Of a stretch of DNA of 45,655 nt, positions 22,201 to 35,200 are shown one piece after another; position 1 is the first letter of the stretch, and each line of letters begins with the position of its first letter. Origin of the DNA: Paramacrobiotus richtersi (taxonomy: Eukaryota; Tardigrada; Eutardigrada; Parachela; Macrobiotidae); the NCBI GenBank assembly GCA_034698045.1, contig JAQGAU010000071.1, forward strand, positions 1 through 45,655. The letters run 5' to 3'. The translations under genes and the position numbers were made by a program. Below the pieces are notes generated by a model that had not been told where the DNA came from, ran no database searches, and saw nothing but the letters and a program-made list of their open reading frames with translations.

Positions 22201-22701
22201 GCACAAAAAAACTCTTCGACAATATTTCTCAAGAATTGTTTATTTTTGACCATGAAACATCGAATCGTTCACATGTTTACACACGCACAATTATTAGAAT
22301 GTGCTGTCGTTAAAATTTCATTCACAACAAAAATGCAATCATACCTGATTCGGCAGTATTTATAGAACCATATATTGTTTTTGCTTGATGAAAATTGACA
22401 ACCAGAAACTCGACAGACGAAGAAAGCTACCAAGTACTAACCCAGCGTTTCGTTGCATTCTTCGAGGCGCAGAACATCAGGTAAACTACAGACTGCGAGA
22501 GGAACGACTGATGTGTCGTGGATTTTAACAGCGTGCTTCCAGCAGGGCTCTTCCGAATAAGTACAGCACACATCACACCCTAAACCACAAAGCAAAAGAG
22601 CCCATTCACCTGGCTTCTTGGTTCGCTATCAACAGCAAGTCCTTACAGATCCGCTCATGATTTGCTGTATCAGATTCACTCGCATCCGTAGCCGCGTCCA
22701 T
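16256..22701 (-). CDS. PRDM9-like protein with two SANT/MADF-like modules and nine C2H2 fingers
   Basis: Sixteen exons on the minus strand: 22701-22647, 22579-22442, 22050-21709, 21375-21157, 21090-21009, 20694-20455, 20288-20214, 20150-20093, 20034-19854, 19524-19362, 19264-19204, 19150-18982, 18639-18539, 18308-17879, 17195-16923 and 16522-16256. Together they encode about 950 residues. Exon 2 has a Cx2Cx7Cx2H zinc knuckle ('CDVCCTYSEEPCWKH') and 'PLAVCSLPDVL'. Exon 3 is a PR/SET domain ('CNWMKYVTF', 'EEQNLRVFL', 'VLKVGYSKQY'). Exons 4-7 are basic or acidic linker. Exons 8-9 and 11-12 each encode a module with 'K-W-L', 'FW' and a final 'N-x-x-x-K-Y', like Myb/SANT or MADF DNA-binding domains. 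Exons 14-16 hold nine C2H2 fingers. All phases agree except exon 4 to 5. Probably a nuclear DNA-binding, perhaps histone-methylating, protein. Confidence 0.75.
19618..19685. repeat. Palindrome with 32-base arms
   Basis: Arms 19618-19649 and 19654-19685 (GGATGAT, then TTAATACAAAAAAGAGTACAC and its complement) have one mismatch and a 4-base loop GTAT. It lies in the 329-base intron between exons 9 and 10 of the minus-strand PRDM-like gene. It may be a tiny foldback element. The following bases up to 19730 repeat pieces such as AGATCATC and TTAATTAGAT. Confidence 0.85.
19799..19821. repeat. Perfect small hairpin
   Basis: GTATACTGTG, loop AAC, CACAGTATAC: perfect 10-base arms. It is the second inverted repeat in the same intron, about 30 bases from the exon 9 donor of the minus-strand gene. 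Confidence 0.8.
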
Positions 22702-23499
22702 AATACACTCGAAATTCTGGATCGATAGCTTTTACGGGATAGAACTAGAAGTGCAGAAGTTTGAACTTCGAAACACGCGAAAATTGTAAACACAGACCAA
22801 TTCGTCACGATTTATCATTTATAAAATTATTTGAAAGGCGAAAAACAAGAGCGCCGAGGCGAAGCATGTGAAGAGGGTTTTTCCGGTTCGTATCGCATTC
22901 AGGTATTCCTTTTAATAATAATTGCATTCCTAATTCTGCATACTTAGCATTATTATTTGCTGGATCAGTTTTTATTAATGTGTATTACAGTAATCTATAA
23001 ATCGCGTAGCCAGGAGTGTTACTGTACTCTCCACCGTTCTGATGTTGCCGTTTTGGACCGTATAACTTAAAAGGTGGGCCCCAGGTCAGATTAGCTGAGA
23101 ACGTTCTTGTTTTCCGTTCGGGCCTGGATACCTGATTAATCTTGGTTTGACATCGAAGTTTTAAACTTTTTTATCTTTGATTTTATAGCATCTGTTGTTT
23201 GTTACGTAGATTTTCATTCTGTACTGACTACTGTTCATGAAATCAATATCCCGTTGTTGCATATGTGGTGCTGAAACGTAAATCTTTTCATGGCATAATG
23301 TCTGTGGATCAGAATCCGTGACTGTTTGAGTCAGTTTGACCTTCTGAAGGCAGCAGCAAAAAAATTGATCAAGTGGAGGTGCATGCATAAGATTTGTGGT
23401 GAATCGTTCCGTAGCCTTTCATAATTTCGTAAACGTTAGGTGTGAGGTTTCTTCTACGGCATACTGATTCTGGAATTTGAGCACTTGTGACTTGTTATA
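22702..23499. promoter_or_regulatory. Shared head-to-head promoter region of two PRDM-like genes
   Basis: About 800 bases separate the start codons of the minus-strand PRDM-like gene (22701) and gene A (23500), which diverge from here. No coding sequence is seen; the 75-codon open frame at 23161-23388 looks accidental. No clear TATA box is visible for either gene. The arrangement suggests a bidirectional promoter. Confidence 0.45.
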
Positions 23500-26400
23500 A
23501 TGGAATCTTCGGATACAGTCGATGTCTCGATCAGCAGTGAGTGATAACGCTGTAACCCGTAACCAATTTCAATGTGAATTTCCTAATTAAAATGGATTGC
23601 AGCCTCGCCTTCCGCTTCGTCCATGAACGAAGCTTGTGACGCGCAGCCAGGACAAGAAACCATTCAGGAGGTGAGCCCATATTTTCCCCATGATATCCTG
23701 GAACTGGAGCAGAGTGAGGGAGGACGACCAGAACCGTCTCGTACGCGAAAAAGACCCAGTCGAAAACAACGCGCCAAACCCAGTAAGTTTTTGTGTATTC
23801 GTGTAGATGTAGCTTTATTGCGTTGAAAATTAGGTTGCTTCCAGGTCGTTTGTTGGATTTTTACGTATCCTTTGTTGATAATAATGCCGCTGACATTGTT
23901 GCACTGAGTTGGTTACAATCGCCAACATTCAGAATCGTAGCGTTGTGAAGCATTACGATAGTGGGGCATAAACCGGACCACGAGGCGGTCGTCCACTGAC
24001 TTCATGCTTTTTAGGGGCGATGGTTTTTAATATGAAGCTCGCAACGCCTGCTGCACTTTGCTTATTACATTTTGCTTTCTTTACAAGCATTGCCATCATT
24101 TGCAGCTGTAAAGCGCTGCGTGAAACGATCAAAGAAGCCCTCCACAGATAGATCCCGGAGAAACCGGAAGCGGGTGAAAGTAAGCAGTGAAGGACCGGAA
24201 GTGACGGAAGCTTGCCCGTTGTGCTGCTACTGTGACGTCGACGTTCGGAAGGAGACAGGGACAGGACGCTGCGTGTACCCATTCCCCAAAGATCCCGAAT
24301 ACCGAATGAAATGGACAGATGTCTGTCGTCGAATTCAGCCAGGTTTCAACCCATCCAAAAAGTCGTATATTTGCGAAATGCACTTCGGTCCTGAGCACAT
24401 GGATGCAACATTCAACAAGAGGAGCACGAAGAATCCCGTTTATCGAATGAAAAACGATGCGGTTCCGCTGATGCCACATCCCGTGACTGGTAAGTAGGGG
24501 ACTGCTGATAGTAGTTAAATTAACTTACTTGTTAGATTTAACGGTGGTTTATATTCGTCTGAATTTACATTAATTTTGATAATACCAAACTTTTGTTTTT
24601 TATAATTATTTAAAATACTATTAAATTTTGCCGATATCAACTGAGCGATTAATCAGTGGATGAATGATAACTGTAACAAAGTTAAACTTCCCTAACTTTA
24701 TTAAATCAGAAGCTACATAACGTACTATTTTAATAAATTTTAATAAAATTAAATAAAGGGATAACTAGATAAAATCAAGAATTTCTCTTGCAGTTATGCA
24801 TGGTGTTATTTGAGTAGTGGCTGTATGAATTCTTATTACCAGTGTTTAATTATTTACCAGGACAAGGATTGATTACTGGACTACCGCAAGTGTATCCGGA
24901 TGGATTGGATAATACGTCTCCGGCGTCACCGGAAGTCTCACTAATACACGAGAAGGAAAACGTCTGTCCCGGGATATGTACGACCTTCTGAACTATGCCA
25001 GTTCCTAAACATGGATGCAGTTTACTGGAATGTCGTTATTTTCAGATTGTGAAGATTGTGCGGAATTTTCCGAGGAACCTTGTTGGTTTCACACCACATA
25101 TGTTGACAATACTCCAGTGGTACCGTTAGCTATTGCCAGTCTACCGGACTGTTTGACAATCGATCTATGTCCGGATTCTTGTGGTTAGTAGGGATTTTTC
25201 CACAAAAGGTACACCGGTAATATTTTATGCGTATGTGGTTGCAGAGAAGGGCGTTTTCACCAAAAACGAACTGGAAGCCCAGACAGTGTTCGGACCGATG
25301 ATCGGCGCTCTCTGCAGTACATCTTCCAATAGGATCTCTCCGTTTGCACGTGAAGACAAGAGCGGTTACGGGATATTTAAGCAGTTCCACATGGATGCCG
25401 ATCACTGCTGCAACTGGATGCGGTATGTTCGTTTCGCGGACAACAAGAAGGAACAGAATCTGATGGCTTGTGTCAAGAACGATGAGATTGTTTTTGTCAC
25501 CAGTAAAAATGTGCGGCCGGGTGAGGAGTTGAAAGTGTGGTACTCACGAAGCTATGCAAAGATGGTAAAAGAACCTCGAAGGAGACCGGAGCGGGAATAT
25601 GAACGTCATGATACTACGAACCTCGTGATACTCGTTACACCAGATAATTCGCATTTACGGGATGAAATGATCCAGTCTGCCGAGATTGTCGGTCCCGCAG
25701 TAGACGCGATTCAGTCAGACGAAATTATCGATCCTGCAGCAGATGCACACGTGAATCTTGACGAACAGGTGCTGCAAAGCGTTTCAATACCCAGCCGGAC
25801 TTCTCCCCGAAGAAGTACACGTTTGAGATCAAATACACCAAAGATCAAAGCTGTGAAGCGCCTACCGCAGAAATCAAAGCTCGGACTTATTTTGTCACAG
25901 AAAGAAAAGCTGAAACTGCCAATTACGTACCGGACCATCGCCGCAGACGCACCGAGGAACGAGGACGAAACGCAGCCGGTATCCGATGACTGTCATAATG
26001 GCGGGCCTTCTGTGCCAGTCCTGGATATTCCCATCATTGAGAAAGAGCCTCGAAAGCGGTGGAAAGATAGTAGAAAAGCGCGTAAGGATCCCGCATCAGT
26101 AATCAAACATCCGTGTCTGGAATGTTTCCGGCATTTCCCATCCGAACGAACTCTTGACCTCCATCGCCATGAGCATTCCAAAGGTGCGAATGGCACGGCA
26201 CGGGACTGTCCGGAATGCGAGCAAGTCTTTGACACTTTTCGAAAGTTGCTGGAACATGTGAAAACTCATGGAATCAAGTATGTGCCCAGGGAAAAGTGTG
26301 CGCATTGCGGTGATTTTATCTCGCTGAGAGGCATGGATCCGCATATGCGGCGGTCGCATCCGGAGCATTTTGTGGAAGGACGAAAGACGTTTCCCTGCCC

Positions 26401-27456
26401 TCTGTGTGAGGAGATATTGCCCAGCTGTGTACTCCTGGCGGCGCACCGCAGTGAGGTGAATAATAATTTCCCTTCTTCGGAAAATAGAAAAACCATGTTT
26501 TTCGATGAAAGTTCTTATCATAAATAGGTAACGAATATTTTATTCGAAGGGTAGTATTTATAAACAGACAACGATTCACAGCGCACTAATAATCCGATGT
26601 AAAGTAAAGTTACGCACAGCGTGAGCTAAAAGGGCTGGTAAATGTCATTCTCAGTCAGATATGCGGACGTGAGTACAATTCTTTTTGCAGATTTGGTGTG
26701 ATGGATGGTTTGAAAATTAAAAATTGCATAATTTTGTTATATACAGGAGATGTTTTTAGAAATGTTATGGTTTAATTTCGCGTAATAATGAACTTATCCT
26801 TTGGTAGCGTGAACATGCTAAGATTTCAGTTATTATTTTGAGCGTGCGCAGAAACCTCTTGCTTTGCGGGTTTCCATTCTGCAATGACCGTTCTTCTTTT
26901 CCAGAAACACACATTCTGCCGACAGTGTATAATCTGCGCCAAAATGTTCACCTACACCATCGGCTTAAACCGTCACGTCCTAACCCACAAAGAACCCGAC
27001 GGATTCCACTGTCAAATGTGCCCTCAAATCTTCCCGTCATATCGACTGATGAAAACCCACCATCGCCGTCACCACGACATCAGTGACCTGCAGACATGTA
27101 CGGTCTGTCAGAAGACACTCCGCAACCAGCACGCCCTCTCTCTGCACATGCACCAGCATACGAACGACTACAATTACAAGTGTGATATTTGCGATAAGAC
27201 CTTCAACCATCCCAATGTGCTCATGTCGCATAAGCGGGAGATCCATGATCCGGATGTCCGGGCGAGAAAGAGGCAGCGGTATCTGGAGAAGGTGATCACC
27301 GGGCAGCGGAAAAAGTATGTCAATCCCCGGCAGGTGATGCAGTATGAGGATTTTCCCTTTCAGTGTACTATTTGCCGGCAAGGGTTCATGGTGGAGGGGA
27401 AGTTGACGCGGCATCAGCTGCGGCTGCATAGTGAACCGGATGAAAGTGAAGAATGA
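23500..27456 (+). CDS. Gene A: THAP, PRDM9-like PR/SET and C2H2 zinc-finger protein
   Basis: Exons 23500-23536, 23603-23782, 24106-24489, 24861-24977, 25046-25183, 25245-26455 and 26905-27456 join in frame to about 872 residues. After a basic N-terminus, exon 3 has a divergent THAP domain: 'CPLCCYC', 'YPFPKDPEYRMKW', 'YICEMHFGPEH' and 'NDAVPLM' follow the C2CH order and AVP box. Exon 5 is the zinc knuckle 'YCEDCAEFSEEPCWFH' plus 'LAIASLPDCL'. Exon 6 has the PR/SET core ('NWMRYVRFADNKKEQNL', 'ELKVWYSRSY'), the only copy keeping the Trp-Tyr pair of PRDM9. It then has four C2H2 fingers, the last completed by exon 7, which adds five more. Start is the first ATG before an in-phase donor. Likely a nuclear DNA-binding, possibly H3-methylating, factor. 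Confidence 0.75.
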
Positions 27457-28336
27457 TGCTTTTTTTGTTTATAATAATTGAGAATTCGTTTGTGTGTTTT
27501 GTGACGAATGTTTTCCTTGAGGAATTTGTCGTTGTCCCGAGTTCCATTTTTGTTTTACGAAGACGAATGTAGAAGGGTTTATAAATTTATTTCTGTTTAA
27601 AACTGTATAATTGTAGTTATTTACAAAATCAGAAATTGATACGAAGCGTTGGAGTTAACATGCATTCGTGCATATTGCTGTGGTTTAAGTTATGCAATCA
27701 TGTTAAAAATGTGCGGTACTATCTGGTATCTGCCATCGGGTAGCCGAAGCTTCGGTATTTCCGGAAATTTATTTCGATGAACAAGAGAAATCCACCAAAT
27801 TCCCTCGGATTTCGCAATTTCGGACACAGCTGTGCTCATTACGCCTGAAAAACAGCTGTACTGGCGCTATTAAATCGCCACGTAGGGCATCTACGTGAGA
27901 GTGACACGCATTACGAAAACTTTTCGGTGGAAAATGAAAGTGAAACGTAGAAGTTTTACGGTAAAACTGAAAGCCAGGGAAGGCTAGAGATTTTTCCCGT
28001 TTAGGAGTATGGGATTGTTCGGATATTGTACTTTGCTAACCTTTGGTAAAAAATTCGACCTAGCTGTATCTTGGATCTTTTGTGCCGTCTGTGTGATCTG
28101 CAGGCCAGCAGATATCACTTGCATTCATGCAAGACCTGCACCGTGACGGTGAACGGCTTGTGACTTGTCAAATGCTGACTGAATTAACTAGCAAGGGATT
28201 CATTCTGATTCTCAAACTACTCATCCGACACTTTATACCTACGGTTTCCGTTATCCCGTGATTTTGGGACAGAGTCTGGCGGAAGGAAACCCAGCTGGGT
28301 TCCTTTCCCTTCTTGAACTTGTACGGTGTTTCGGAA
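27457..28336. other. Intergenic between genes A and B
   Basis: No exon or THAP-like sequence is recognised. Small inverted motifs such as CACCGTGACGGTG (near 28139) occur. The region should hold the gene A 3' UTR and gene B promoter; I see no AATAAA close to the gene A stop. Confidence 0.4.
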
Positions 28337-31300
28337 ATGGATAAAAAATTCTGCGAGCGAATAGGCCTGGAGTATGCCCAGGACTACGAGCAGAATGTGG
28401 AGCGAAAAATTTCCGGACGGGAAGGAAACTGCGACATCTGTACGTTCCGCAACTTTTCCGTTTAATATTAATCATGATTTACGAAATTAATAGCTTGGTG
28501 AATTCTGCATATCCATGCATTCGCAGCCTAGACGGAGCAATCATAAATGGCGTATTGCGTATTATTTGTACTTAACAATGTTCATTAAGATTTTATATAA
28601 TTTTTTTTGAAGGAAGAAATTGTGCTGAACAAGGGAATCTGTGTTTTCATACTTCTGAGTATAAGATAGCTGATAGCAGAAGCCAAGTTTAACCGTCATC
28701 ATATCAGTTTATGAGTTTCCCTGGGCGGTCGCACTATGCGCTGACTTTTTTGTACATGCTGATGGACGTTTTAAAAATAAAACAGGTTTCTTTTTGCAGA
28801 TTGCGAAGATTGCGGCGAGTTTTCCTTTGGACCATGCTGGCTGCATGTTTCACGCATCGAAAATACTCCAGTGGTGCCGTTTGCCTTAGCCAGTCTTCCA
28901 GATTGCTTGATCATTGATCTGTGCTCCGATTCTGCTGGTGAGCATCAATATTCATCCGGATAACCGCGACGCATTTCATAAACAAAAAAAATCGAAAACT
29001 AAACATCTGAAGACTTAATCTGGTATTTGATGACAAATTATCGATTGGAAAGGTTTATTCCCGAACATTAGGATCAAAGTATACAATGAGAATGTTACGC
29101 GTTCAGGCTAACGTTTTTCGTTGCGATTATAGAAAAAGGAGTTTTCACGAAGAAAAATCTCTCCGCTCAAACCGTATTTGGACCAATGGTCGGTGTACTC
29201 TGCAACAGCACGGCATGCTCTCCATTTGCATGTACAGCTAAAGACGGATCCGGGATGAAACGCTTCCATCTGGATTCGGACAACTCGTGCAACTGGATGC
29301 GCTATGTGCGACTCGGGCAGAATCATCCGGAGCAGAATCTGCTGGCGTTTATGCACGATGACGAAGTGTATTTCGTCGTCACCAACGAAATCCAGGCCGG
29401 GGAGGAGCTGAAAGTGGGATATTCAGCGAGTTATAAGGAAATTCTGCAGCAGTATTCTCAGGAAGTGAAATCACCTGTGGATTGTTCGGAGACACTTTCT
29501 GCAGAAATCGGTGAATCTGTTAGTCTGCATTCGGAGGATGGGATGAATGAGCTTCCTCGACAAAGTGGACGCAAATGTGAACAAACCCAGTTATTCGTAG
29601 TGAAGAAAAGACCGGTCCATAGTGAAAGCGAATTGCATACCAGTGGAAACGGGAAGAAGTGTCCGAAATTCGATTCGATTCGAAATTTGCCTTCATGTGA
29701 TTCCATGATCTCCAAGTATGGATCATCTCTCCCGGCAAATGACGGTCAGGAAGTGAATGCAACCGAACCCGTCCATATGGGGAAATTGTTAGCCTTGATA
29801 ACCGCTGCACAGACCACGTTTAAGACGGTTAAAGCGGACCAACCGAAGGTGGTTAAACTTATCCAACCATCATCATTGAATTTGATTAAACCGAAGACGG
29901 ATAAAAGCCAACCGAAACATCCTACATCTTTCGTCAAATTCCCGTGTACGCAGTGTTCTGTCCATTTCCCATCGGCCAAGTGTCTGGACTTGCATAATCT
30001 CCAACATGGTGATGTGGCCGATGTAGGTGACCTTCCGAAGTGTCCGGAATGTGGATTTGTCGATCGGTCGAAAAACTTTGACCGGGTGATGCGGCATGTG
30101 AATTCCCATGGAACCAAGTATGACAAATGCCCCGTTTGCGCGGCTCTGGTGGCTTGCAAGAGGATGAAATCACATAAACGGGATTGTCAAACTGGGAAAA
30201 CTTCCGATAAAGATACCAGCATTTCTCAATCGAACAACGGCGCGAGTACCTCCCAGGAAAAATTAGCCACGAATTTATCAATGATTCCTGATGAAATCGA
30301 AAATCCTTTGGAATTTCCGGATTTCGGGTTAAGTTTGGATGACACGGCTGAGTTGGCACAGTACATTGGAGAAGAATGCACGGAGGAAGCTCCCACCGAC
30401 AGCGGTCCTGTTACTGAAAGTGGAAGGGTGGGTGCTGCAACTAGTGAGAAAATGTTTCCATGCGGTGTTTGTGGAAAGAAAATGCGGTCTCCACGAGCTC
30501 TCTCGATGCATGTCCTTTTGGTAAGTATTTCCGTATACATATTATTGAACTTTAATCATTTAATTTTCCAGTGTTTTTAATTACTTTTGCAAAGAAGGAA
30601 AACTCTTTATCAAATCATTTGTGTTCCGCCTTATATAATGGCTCATCCAGTAAGATTTGCCATGTTTCTACAAGGCAGAAAACCTGCTAGCTGTTAAAAG
30701 ACAGGAAGCGCGCGTATACTGTAATTCCTTTCTAAAGGTTGCAACGAATACAAAAACGTTAATATATTATGTGGAAAAACTACTGCGCACAATTTGCTTT
30801 ATTGCGTATGCGTTGTGAGCATGCATATCTGCGAATTTTCGGCTAAGAATTGTGTTTTATCATACAAAAAAAATACCGTTGTTAGCCGCTACTATAAGAA
30901 GGATGTGCACATTAGTAGCACCAGTTGTGATACATGTACATAGAGCCAAGGTGTAGTTCTGTGATATAGTTATTCTTTTATTTTTCCGAAACGTTTTTTG
31001 CAATGAAGATTTATAAAATTCTCGTAACCTGCCGTCTGTCACTAGATTTCAGTAAAACTAACGGTTGTTAATCGTATAATGGACTGTTGACTTACCTGTT
31101 TTTCTTTTAGCAGCACAGAAGACCGCAGTGCTTATTATGCGCCAAAATGGAAGAATCCTGGCTGATCCTGGGACAGCACGCCCAGGAACATAAGCAGGAA
31201 GACGGATTCCATTGCCCTAATTGCACAATGGTCTTCACGTCGTATTCCCGTCTGACGCAACACTACCGCCGCAACCATGATATCAGCAGCTTCCGGACAT

Positions 31301-31458
31301 GTGAGGTGTGCCGGAAAAGCTTTCGGGATAAAGGCAACTATGAACGGCATCTGCTGTCCCATTCTGATCAGTTTGCGTACACCTGTGAAGTGTGTGGGAA
31401 AGGTTGCCATCGAAAGGATTATCTCAGGAAACATATGCGTGTCCATCATGCGAAATAA
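28337..31458 (+). CDS. Gene B: PRDM9-like PR/SET and C2H2 zinc-finger protein without THAP
   Basis: Exons 28337-28439, 28800-28937, 29133-30520 and 31111-31458 join in frame to about 658 residues. The first exon (MDKKFCERIG) ends 'GNCDI' before its donor, matching the 'N-x-C-x-x-I' end of the equivalent exon in genes C, D and E; this is why I place the start there. No THAP exon is found upstream. Exon 2 has the knuckle 'YCEDCGEFSFGPCWLH'. Exon 3 has the PR/SET domain ('CNWMRYVRLGQNHPEQNL', 'ELKVGYSASY'), a long linker, and four C2H2 motifs including one degenerate. The last is completed by exon 4, which adds four more. Fewer fingers than C and D. An AATAAA lies at 31728-31733. Confidence 0.7.
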
Positions 31459-32238
31459 TCAAGTGGACTGGACGTGCGATTAAGATGGCGGAAACAATGG
31501 TGCTTTTCAACACGGGTGATAAATTATTATTTTGTTGTTTTGCTGTTGTACACTTTATCAGTCACTGAATGCGTTGCTGCTAGTATGCAGAATGAGGTTA
31601 AAAAACTTATTCTTAGAAAATGACTGTTTTTGAGTGGTTTATTTAGCCAAGAATTCGTTAAAAACGCGCCTTTCAGTTGTGGTAGCGTACATTCTGAGTG
31701 TTCAGTGAAAACAAAATCAGTGGGTAAAATAAAACAAGCAAAGCGGAAAGTTGAGGATTTATAAGAAAATGCAATTGTACCAGTTATGAATTGTCACCCA
31801 GTGGTCGATTCTTGGATAATGCTTCACATACATACTGTAGTGAATTCACTGAATTGTGGCCAGATGCATTTTGGTGACAACTGAAATCCGGTTTTTTTGA
31901 CCGAATTGATTGCAGTGAACACTCATATGAAAAGTGTTTAACGCTGGGTCACTTTAATAACTGGATTCTCGGACGTGAAATATTTACTCAGGCGCAAACC
32001 ATGGTTTTTTTCAACTTCCGGTTGTAGTCCACGGTCCAGTATTCGTACAAAATGATGCGTATGGCGCAGGTGCCTTTGCATTACGTATCGTGACTCTTTC
32101 GTTTGCGTAGCGGACTACCAAGTGGATTAATTAATTTTGATTTTTGTAACATTTTCGTTCAGAAGCAATCTTCAAAAGACAGACAAAAGTCTCTTATTCA
32201 CTGATAAATCATAAGGTTTACAAAAGTCTCCATTCACG
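31459..32238. other. Intergenic between genes B and C
   Basis: No gene seen. AAGATGGCGG, a YY1-type core, lies at 31482-31491 just after the gene B stop. AATAAA at 31728-31733 is the likely gene B poly(A) signal. The remainder before the gene C start is AT-rich without recognisable repeats. Confidence 0.4.
31728..31733 (+). terminator. Poly(A) signal, gene B
   Basis: AATAAA, 270 bases after the gene B stop codon. Confidence 0.35.
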
Positions 32239-35200
32239 ATGCCCCAGAGATGTTGGTTTCCTGAATGTAGCTACGGATATGGTACTGATAACGGGCCCAG
32301 AAAGTACATGTTTTGTTGTTCCGATGATTCCCCGTTGCGTGCAGCCTGGGAAGCAGCAATTTCCCGTGCCGACGGGATCTATCCAAAGATAATCTGGTGC
32401 TGCGAAGATCACTTTCGACCGGCCGATATTGTCCCAGTTTTTACCCCTGGAACTCCTTTTCAGACTAAAATGTATCCGCCGGAACTGAGACAGGAAGCAG
32501 TGCCGTCTGTTTTTCGTGGACGCCCGAGCCATGCTGGATCTCCAGCTGCTCAGAGTACCAAACTCACCGAACACTCGCAGCAAGGGAATTCTGAACAGAA
32601 TCCACATGGGATCTCCGCACAGCAGCGTAAGAGAAACGGATATGGGAAACAAAATCTGCTTGGACGGAAAGTACGGGATACTGGAACAGGTAACAGCAGC
32701 TAAAGTGGATACTGCATGTACATGAAGTATTAATGATGAGAGGGTATTTTGATGCAAAGTTATTCATTAATTAATAAAGTGGTTAGATGGGATTTTTCAG
32801 AAGTCATTACAGCCAGTATGTACTCCCGTTCTCTAAAGGACTGATTCTGGATGTGGTTCTATTTTTTTAGATTTTGCCAGTAATATGCTGCGGCCGTCGA
32901 CTTCGCACAATCTGCAGAAAAAAGGTTCTTCTGTTTCTCGGATTCCGAAGCGCCGCAGGGACCAAAATATTTGCGACTCCATTTGTAAGTATATTAATTT
33001 TGACTGTTTCGTTCATTGCTGGTTTCCTTATGGCGGTTGCATCATTCTTTTGTTTTGCTGGAAATAAATTTCCGCGAAAAACGGGGCCTGATTGGTAACG
33101 CAGAGATTTCTTGTATTTTCTAGATTGCGACGACTGCGGAGAGTTTTCCGAGGAAGCTTGTTGGTACCATGTGTCGCATATCGAAAATACTCCAGTGGTG
33201 CCATTGGCGCTGGCCAGTTTGCCAGACTGTTTGATGATCGATATCTGCAAAAATTCCCACGGTAAATAGAAATTTTACGAACTGTTATTAACTTGATTCG
33301 CTGACGTGTGTGATTTGAACATGCGCTTTCTTTTCATCTTCACTTTTTTATTTCAGTCTTTGTGTGCGTACTAAATGTTTATTAAAGGATTTCGCAAATG
33401 AATTATTACACGATATAATAAATGGAGAATGGAGAATCTCTAGGTTAATTTAGTGAATTTACAACAAAGATTTGTTAATTTTATTGTAGAAAAAGGAGTC
33501 TTCTCAAGAAGCACGATCTATCCTCAAACGTTGTTTGGACCAATGGTCGGTGCGCTGTGCAGCAGCACTGCCTATAGCCCATTTGGATGTCGAGCTGAAG
33601 ATGGATCCGGAATAAAACGCTTCCATCTGGACTCGGATAATTGTTGCAACTGGTTGCGCTATGTGCGATTCGCAAAGAAGAAGAAGGAGCAAAATCTGAT
33701 GGCGTGCCTGCACGACGGCGAAGTGTATTTCGTCGTCACCAAAGAAATTCAGGCCGACGAGGAGCTGAAAGTGGGCTACTCGCGAAGCTATGCGGAAATG
33801 TTAAAAGAATGTCCGGAACCTATCCAACAGTCTCCAGAACCCGTAGAGCCTGTCGGTTTACCTGCGGATTGGGAGCCGGAAGTTGTTCCTGTTGAAATCG
33901 TTGAACCTGTGGAAGTGCAACCGGAACCTGTTGAACACCAGTCTGACGAAGAGGTGAACCCGCTGGTCCGGCGAAGTAAGCGCAAACGCAAGAAAATCAA
34001 GTTTTATAACGCGGAAGAGGACGAAGCGGACGATTCGGAATCAAATCCCAAGGAAATTTGTCGCAGACTTGACGATCCACGACCGTGTCTACCGACGGAC
34101 GAAGACCAAGACTCTCCTCCAGCGGATGGTTTCAGTGTAGAAACTTTATCAACGCTGATTCATCCTGATCTTCTCCCTGACCTTAAGAATAAGCATAGTC
34201 AAACAACGAGAAAGGAGCCCGCGTTGCCAATCAAATTTCCATGCACGGAATGTCCCTTCCAGTTCCCGTCAGAAGACTGCCTCATTATCCACAGTCTGTG
34301 GCACGATAGCAAAGAGATGAACGTGGACGAGTGTCCGGAATGTGGGTTGTCTTTTGATGAGTTTAATTTGCTCGGCATGCATGTGAAGTTACATGCGACC
34401 AAGTATGAACCCCAGGAAAGATGCCGATTCTGTGACCTTTTCATTGCAACCAGCAGGATGGACGGGCATATGCAGACTTCTCATCCCCTGGAAACTGCTA
34501 TCAATGCGATTCTCGGTCCAAGTGGATCGGACGAAACTTCCGCCAACGCTAAAGAAGTGAATGTGTTTAAATGCGACGATTGCCTGTTGTATTTCGCAAC
34601 GGAACAGTTATTCACACTGCACAGTCGCCAACATTCCGGACTCGCGGTGGGCTTGGAACAAAAATGTCCGGAATGTGATATTATCATCGACGATGCTACG
34701 CAGTGGATCCAGCATATAAATGGACATGGAACGAAGAATCTCCCTAAGGACAAGTGTAAATATTGTCCATGTTCGGTTGAACGCGGAAAGATGGATTTTC
34801 ATGTCCGATATGTACATCCTGATCACTATGGACGCGAAACTTTCCCTTGTGAGATTTGTGGGGTGGAGAAACCCACTCAGCAGAGCCTTCGAAATCATTG
34901 TGCAGCGGTAAGGGTTCAGAAATTCTGTAAATTAAGTGCGTCTCAGTTTATGTTATTTTTGTTGACATTTGTGAAAACTTTTGTATTATTTTGTAACTTT
35001 CGTGACTTTCGTAACTTTTGTATCATTTTATAACTTTTTTTGTAACTTTTTTGTTTTAAATGTCCGCTACTTATTAACACACTACCCAAGTAAACTGTCA
35101 CGCAGTTTTACTTTGTACTGCAGTTATTATAGTTTCTTTCTTGGTTTTTAGAAACATCAGGCACCACAGTGTGCGATATGTGCCAAAATTGAAGAATCCC

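Noticed and set aside
24105-24489. Gene A exon 3 as a C2H2 finger domain
   Set aside because: The order of cysteines, the FPKDP and W positions, the ICxxHF stretch and the AVP end fit THAP, not C2H2.
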